This document shows, piece by piece, positions 33,691-64,000 of a DNA stretch of 64,000 bases. Each line of letters starts with the position of its first letter. Position 1 is the stretch's first letter. The notes under the pieces were generated by a model. That model saw only the letters and a list, made by a program, of their open reading frames with translations, did no database searches and had not been told where the DNA came from. The DNA is from Diadophis punctatus similis (taxonomy: Eukaryota; Chordata; Lepidosauria; Squamata; Dipsadidae): the NCBI GenBank assembly GCA_023053685.1, contig JALIGW010000001.1, forward strand, positions 53,007,359 to 53,071,358, written 5' to 3'. A program made the position numbers and the translations under genes.

Positions 33691-34485
33691 ACATTGACGC
33701 TTCATTTTATGAATATGATAGAGAGATAAAAGGAAATACTTTTCACAAACATGTTAACTTATATATTTACTGCCACAAAATCTGACAATATTTCAATAAG
33801 ATGACTTTTTAATAGCAATATTTTCAAGGAAAGCTTATTGTCTACTATCACTCTTTATCAACTCCAAGATATAAAGTTGGAGAACCAGAGCAAAAAAAGA
33901 CCCAGTACCTGCATGTCTTGTGCAGTTCCCAAATACATCTTGATTGTGCAACCAAACATTGATCTCAATAGGTCTTTGATCTATTCCTTGGTGCATTAAC
34001 CAGCATCCTTAGAATGGGAATTTCTGAGGTAACAGTTAACAAATTGAATTATAAAGCAGGAAAACTTCTGATTGATTTTGTCTCTCTCTTTCATTAACTC
34101 AGCAGGTGATATTGACACACATCCCCCCATCTGTTTTATAGGTAAAATATTATTTCAGACCAAATATTCCATAATCTAATAATATAAATAATGCACACTG
34201 AGTAAAAGAGTCGCCAAGGAGATAGTGCTTACAATGTGTAGACAGCATTGTAGCTGGGTCCAGTCCAGTTTCAATATTATATCATAATCTGTGCTTAGTC
34301 AGCTTCTAGGAATTCTCTCAGAGGAAGCTTCAACAGTCTCACTAAATTCCCCATATATGCAGATTCATGAAAACCTTGTTGTACTAACATAGTGCTACAC
34401 ATTTTTCACTCCATCACCTTAGCTTCACATAAACCTTATCTGAAGAGTAAGGAACTACTAGTGATGCAACTAATAAAATTAGGGA
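33691..34485. other. Intergenic, nothing recognised
   Basis: AT-rich sequence; no exon, RNA gene or repeat boundary seen. Confidence 0.4.
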
Positions 34486-34489
34486 TAGA

Positions 34490-34606
34490 AAATATTTGTT
34501 TTCTTGCAGACGTTTCATTACCCAAACTAGGTAACATCATCAGTGTACTGATGCTATTACCTAGTTTGGATAATGAAACGTCTGCAAGAATACAAGCAAT
34601 ATTTAT
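34490..34606. mobile_element. Palindromic MITE
   Basis: Arms of about 43 bp (ttcttgcagacgtttcatta ... and its reverse complement) pair almost perfectly around a short loop (catcatcagtgtactgatg). Foldback structure; both flanking plus-strand ORFs owe their overlap to it. Confidence 0.75.
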
Positions 34607-35469
34607 ATTGCTCACTTAGTGAGCATCGAGATCTCTCATGTCAACCCTACAAATATTCTCCTTTATTAGTACAGAAAATACTAACAGAAATCATAAGGAG
34701 CCACTATTTATATCTCATAATTATTGGATCTCTGCTTTCCTGGTTTTCTAGAATGTATCCATTCACAGTGCAAATTTAACATAATAAAAGTGTTCTCACA
34801 AAAGATAGAAGTATAAATATTTTTAAACAATTTAAATGTTGAGCCTTTTCTTTAAGTGAAGCTTATAACTCAGAACAAGTCTACATATTTAATGGCAGAA
34901 TGCCATTCTGAGTCTGGTTTTATTGTCTGTATAGTTTGGCAGGTTTTTTGTTTATTTTGGCAATCAAAAGGCCAATATGTTTGAGATAAATTGGTCATTT
35001 AAGGTAATGGACACAGTCAGCTGTTTAGTACTTTTATAGCAAACAAGCCTAAAGTTGTAAAGGTCAGAGTCTTTATGATGATTATTAAGAACTAGGTCTT
35101 CCTAATTCTTTTTTGTAAAAGATGAAGTCAGTGCCTGAGTAGGCTGAAAATTAGAGACATATTGCAAAGTTTTCTTTTAATGCACATTAATTATTAAGCT
35201 GCATTTTCACAATACAATATATTTTAAATTTTGTTTAAATAGGCTGCTCTTTTATTCCTGGATGAACATTTCTTGGCCCAGATCCTCATGATAGCAAAAA
35301 AATCCTACTAAATGTTTAGAATTTGACACAAGTAACTATTTAAACAAATAATTTAATTTGAATGAATTATTGTATGGGTTTTTAAATCGTTGCTTTTAAT
35401 GTTTTTTAAAGTTTTAATAATCATTGTTTTTAATGCTTTTTTATATTTATTGTTGCATGTAAATTTTTG
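34607..35469. other. Intergenic, nothing recognised
   Basis: AT-rich sequence without supported features. Confidence 0.4.
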
Positions 35470-35524
35470 TTGTTGTGAGCCACCCAGAGTCTCTGTGGAG
35501 TGGGTGGCATACAAATGCGACCAA

Positions 35525-35602
<78 letters not shown>
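35470..35602 (+). repeat. L2-like tail extended into an (AAAT)n microsatellite
   Basis: gagccacccagagtctctgt, gggtggcatacaaatg, then about 20 perfect AAAT units, the longest such tail in the window. Confidence 0.8.
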
Positions 35603-35705
35603 CCATTATATTACTCAATCACTCCTTTTGAAGCTAATTGTGTAGAACATTGGAAAAGATTCGTCCCCAGATGATTTGGAGAAGACCTGGGGGGCGGGAA
35701 TCGCT

Positions 35706-35772
35706 GCTCTATTATTTATTTATTTATTTTATTTGGGAATTCTTCTATGCCGCCCTACTCCTTAAGGACTAT
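35706..35772 (-). repeat. L2-like tail, minus orientation
   Basis: (TTTA)n, then ttctatgccgccctactcc: the reverse complement of the common tail. Confidence 0.6.
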
Positions 35773-35774
35773 TA

Positions 35775-36690
35775 GTTACAGCACCAATCTCTGGAATTGG
35801 AATGGGACCTTCAGGCTCCCACCCTTAGCTGCACCTCCTTCGCCTCCAGCCTCCGCCCATTTACAGCCTGCTTTCCTCCTTTGCTGGCCCTCCCCTGGCC
35901 ATTCTCCCTGGCCAATGGGCCTCCGGCCTGCGCCCTTCGGCCTCGCCCATTCGCCGACACACCACTTGTCCTGCTGGTGTAGCTGCGCTGCCATCGCTTG
36001 CACATGCAACGGCACAAGCCTCACAGCATTCTGCCGCAAGATGCTGTACCAGTGTGATGAACCTCGCAGCAGTGCTGCCACTTGCGTGTGCAACACCACA
36101 AACCTTGTAGCGTCCTGCTGTGAGAGGCTGCGCTGGTGCGATGAGCCTCGCGAAGACCCATTTATGGTGGAGTTTGAGGGAGAGAAACAAGCCAGGGTCT
36201 GCCAAAAGTTCACCAAAGGCAGGAAGGTGAAATGACAAGCTCGACCCGTACACACCTCCCGTATTAACCCCTTTTTCAGCATACTACCCAAGCAATCTTC
36301 CCCTCCTGCTGAGGCTTTAGGAATCCTTTGTAAGCGAAGTAACCCACCATTTTGACATGAACCACCCCGTTCCCGACTGAGGGCAACGCTAAAGCAGGAA
36401 GAAACGTCCGCGAGCAGCTGCAGAAGTAAGACAGTAGCATGACAGGTGTCAATGTGTGGGAGGCCTGGCTGCGGCATTCCTAAGTACAGGGCATGTGGGA
36501 CAGCTCCTCCCCCACACCCCTGCCATAGCTTGATTTTTAAGCCGGTGCCTCACTCCATCCTGTACAACCAGATGGTGGGCGGGGCTTAACTAGGGCTTAT
36601 TTTGGGGGTAGGGCTTATTTTAGGTGCAGGCATGAAAATCAGGTTAGGGCTTGTTTTCAGGGTAGGTCATATTTTCAGGGAAACACAGTA
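35775..36690. mobile_element. GC-rich segment ending in a TA-type transposon terminus
   Basis: The right end (gggcttattttgggggtagg ... tcagggaaacacagta) resembles the right terminus of the element at 50770-53827. No matching left end was found, so the copy looks truncated or rearranged. 35940-36160 contains two diverged copies of a roughly 105-bp unit (gatgaacctcgcagc versus gatgagcctcgcgaa). Long open frames on both strands (35747-36235 plus; 36477-35776 minus) are GC-rich by-products; no family was recognised. Confidence 0.5.
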
Positions 36691-36691
36691 T

Positions 36692-36893
36692 AAATAGCTT
36701 CATAATGCTTTACAGCACTCTCTGAGCAGTTCACGATGTCAGCATATTGCTTCCAACAATCTGGGTCCTCATTTTACTGACCTTTGAAGGATGGAAGATG
36801 AGTCAACCTTGAGCCAGATGGGATCAAACTCCAGGCTGTGAGCAGAGTTAGCCTGCAACACTGCATTCTAACCACTATGCCACCTCGGCTCCT
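36692..36893 (-). mobile_element. Sauria-type SINE, diverged full-length copy
   Basis: The minus strand starts at the head gagccgaggtggcatagtgg and runs through a B-box-like region to the tail words gagtgctgtaaagcat. Older than the copies at 15126 and 47674. Confidence 0.75.
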
Positions 36894-38060
36894 ACTTCAA
36901 GCTACACTACACACTGTTGCCACCATATTTTTTAAAAAGGACAGTTAAGGATCTACTGCTAATTGTATTTTTTGTTTTAGGCTAGTTTGAGATTTTTTAG
37001 GGTTTAGCATGTTCTGCAACACAGATTGATTAATTTATGATTCAGTTGATTCTGCAAACCCAGAAAATAGTTTAATCCAGTAGTCAACTTTTGTACAAAT
37101 GCAACCAATAATGTGGACCTATCTCATAGCAAAAATGAATGCTCTATTTCCCATCCTGTCAGATAGGATGCTGAATTAGAGCTTACAGTATCCTTCACTG
37201 CTAGCCATTATTAATACTCTTAATTCAGCAGGTCCAGAAAGACCACGGTGGATAGATTGCTATTGCCATTGCTTTACTCGGTGCTTCCAAAAGTCTGAAT
37301 TTAATAGATGGAATGACAACAAACAGAGCAAATAGCTTTCTCTTGCATCTCTGCAAAACTTCGTGCTTGGGTCTCCATGGAGCCTATCAGTCTGGACATA
37401 ACTACAGTGGTGCCTTCCAAGTTCCCTTGTCCCATTTGATTTAGGTTTCTTTTTCTTTTAGGGTCTTGTAATTAAAAGAAATTGGGAAGCTAGCAAAGTT
37501 AAGTCTCTTTTTTTTCCAAGAAAATTTCTGATCCTTCCAAATACTCTTATACAGGCCTTTTTTTATAAAAATTAATTTAAAGAATTTTTTTTTAAAATTG
37601 TATGTATCTCCCTAATTCCCAATTGTAATTCTGGATATATAACATAGGATTACGGTAACATTAAAAGATTTTTAAAAGCATAGCCAATTGTAGCTCACAA
37701 CCACTCAATTCTTAACAGATGTTTCATCCAACACCCTGCCCATGCCCAATGGAAAAGCCAGATCCTCAAGCTCTTACAGAAGAGTAATCAGTTAGACCCA
37801 CTGAATCTAGGAGTACGGTGTTCCAAAGGACAGATGCCATGATATAGAAGACATGTCTCCTGGATCTCACCAGAATACTCTAATATAGAAGAGCATGACT
37901 TGCAAGTATTTAGTCCTAATGGATCTTACACTGAGCAGGAAATGCTATTATATCTTTTCTAAGCACTTTTCCACCACTATGAGACTATGATTGCCCACTA
38001 GACAGATAAGCTTTCTTCATTAATACAAAAAATAGAGCCAGTAATAGATGACAATACTTA
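36894..38060. other. Intergenic, 3' flank of EPRS1
   Basis: AT-rich; no exon or recognised repeat boundary. Confidence 0.4.
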
Positions 38061-38066
38061 TTTATT
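38061..38066 (-). terminator. Candidate EPRS1 poly(A) signal
   Basis: AATAAA on the minus strand, about 195 nt after the EPRS1 stop codon, the first canonical hexamer downstream. The cleavage site would be near 38040. Confidence 0.5.
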
Positions 38067-38259
38067 ATAGAGATACTGTATACAGAAAGGTTTATGCAAT
38101 ACTGGCAAGTTGCACTGAAAGGATATGACTCTCTATGGCTTTGTTAGTTGCAATTTTAAAAAGGAACAACAAAAACCTGGATAGTATCAGGAAACATCTC
38201 AGTCTTTAATTTAAAAAGTTGAGTTGAAATATAAGGAAACGATCATTTCCAACAGTAAT

Positions 38260-63248
<24,989 letters not shown>

Positions 63249-64000
63249 CTAGAAACAAAGATTTTTGAATAGTAATAATACTAATTGAATAAATGAATCA
63301 ATACAAAAAATTACCACTTAAACTTTAAATGTTTATAGAAATAAAAGTGGCTTGTGAAATTATATTCGTAAGGAAGGTGCAGAACAAGAAAGACAGCAGA
63401 AAATTGACAAGTAGGGTTATGTGGATCTTGAGTTAAGCTTCAACAATGAATATCAAAATACATTCTTATTATATTTCACCTATCCCCACAGCAATAAATC
63501 CAGGATAAAAATTGTCGTAGTGAATATTGTCAGTTGTATGTCTATGCAGGGTGATGCACCCCTATCCTAATATTATGGTACATTCCATTACAAGCAGGAC
63601 ACGTGATGTGATCTTATGCGCATGTGTGCATTCCTGATTCTCCATTTTTTTTCTTGTGGTTTGACTCTGACTGGGAACGGCCGCATTTAATTAGCAAGAA
63701 TGTAACTATTCAGAATTTATTGTTTTTGTACCGAAATAAATATTTTCTATTAGACTTTACCTTCGGCTTTATTTCTAAATGTCTGAATTCCGAGAGAAAG
63801 ATCAACATCGCCTCTATGGAAATTTATTCTCCTTAACAAAAATGTCTTTATTTGGTGAAAAACAGAGAGACAGACAGAAGTACTAGAGGGAAGGCATTTT
63901 CTTAGATTTCCATATAGTGTACTTCAAAATTATTTTTTGACAATAACAAACCCATATTTAAGTCTCATGAATAGTCAATATTGAAGTTCAAAATATAGTT
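63249..64000. other. EPRS1 intron to window edge
   Basis: No exon seen. Upstream GluRS coding exons must lie beyond the window, because the exon at 63248 begins mid-codon. Confidence 0.6.

Noticed and set aside
35776..36477. 233-codon minus-strand ORF and 162-codon plus-strand ORF
   Set aside because: GC-rich repeat sequence open on both strands, with a duplicated 105-bp unit; no family motif, promoter or splice signal.

Overview
This window looks like nuclear DNA of a squamate reptile, most likely a snake. It has spliced vertebrate genes with long introns, copies of a tRNA-derived SINE of the Sauria type, CR1 and L2 LINE pieces, and many hAT-type and TA-target DNA transposons. The species call is an inference from repeat content and gene sequence; no alignment was run.

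Two protein-coding loci are clear, both on the minus strand. SLC30A10 (ZnT10, an exporter of the cation diffusion facilitator family) is complete in four coding exons between 22276 and 18839. Every intron is in phase 1 and the predicted protein has 456 residues. EPRS1 (bifunctional glutamyl-prolyl-tRNA synthetase) enters from the right edge. Seventeen coding exons from 63248 to 38260 encode the last 920 residues: the end of the GluRS half, four WHEP repeats, a Lys-rich linker and the whole prolyl-tRNA synthetase half. The GST-like and GluRS catalytic parts lie beyond position 64000. As far as I recall, SLC30A10 and EPRS1 are also neighbours in the human genome (1q41).

Between the two genes, at 28415-27968, lies a second ZnT10-like exon covering TM1-TM4. 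It has an intact frame and a good phase-1 donor, but I found no TM5-TM6 or C-terminal exons of its own. A 48-nt exon-like segment at 26684-26637 has matching phase. The block could be an alternative first exon of SLC30A10 or an orphan or decaying tandem paralogue.

Layout: 1-18.8 kb is intergenic and dominated by mobile elements (hAT elements, an L1 ORF1 fragment, a 2.25-kb SPIN-like hAT, CR1, L2, Sauria SINEs). 18.8-22.4 kb is SLC30A10 with a GC-rich first exon and a TATA-like promoter. 22.5-28.5 kb holds the extra ZnT10-like exon(s). 29.0-30.7 kb is a young CR1 with an open reverse-transcriptase frame. 31-38 kb is repeats. 38.2-64 kb is EPRS1, with introns full of transposons.

The most unusual structure is a 3.06-kb TA-flanked transposon at 50770-53827 inside an EPRS1 intron. 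It carries several long nested palindromes and a segment resembling the N-terminal coding exon of a host membrane protein (TMEM271-like, from memory). This looks like a cut-and-paste element that captured host gene sequence. Elements with a related layout lie at 43420-44754 and 17884-18403.
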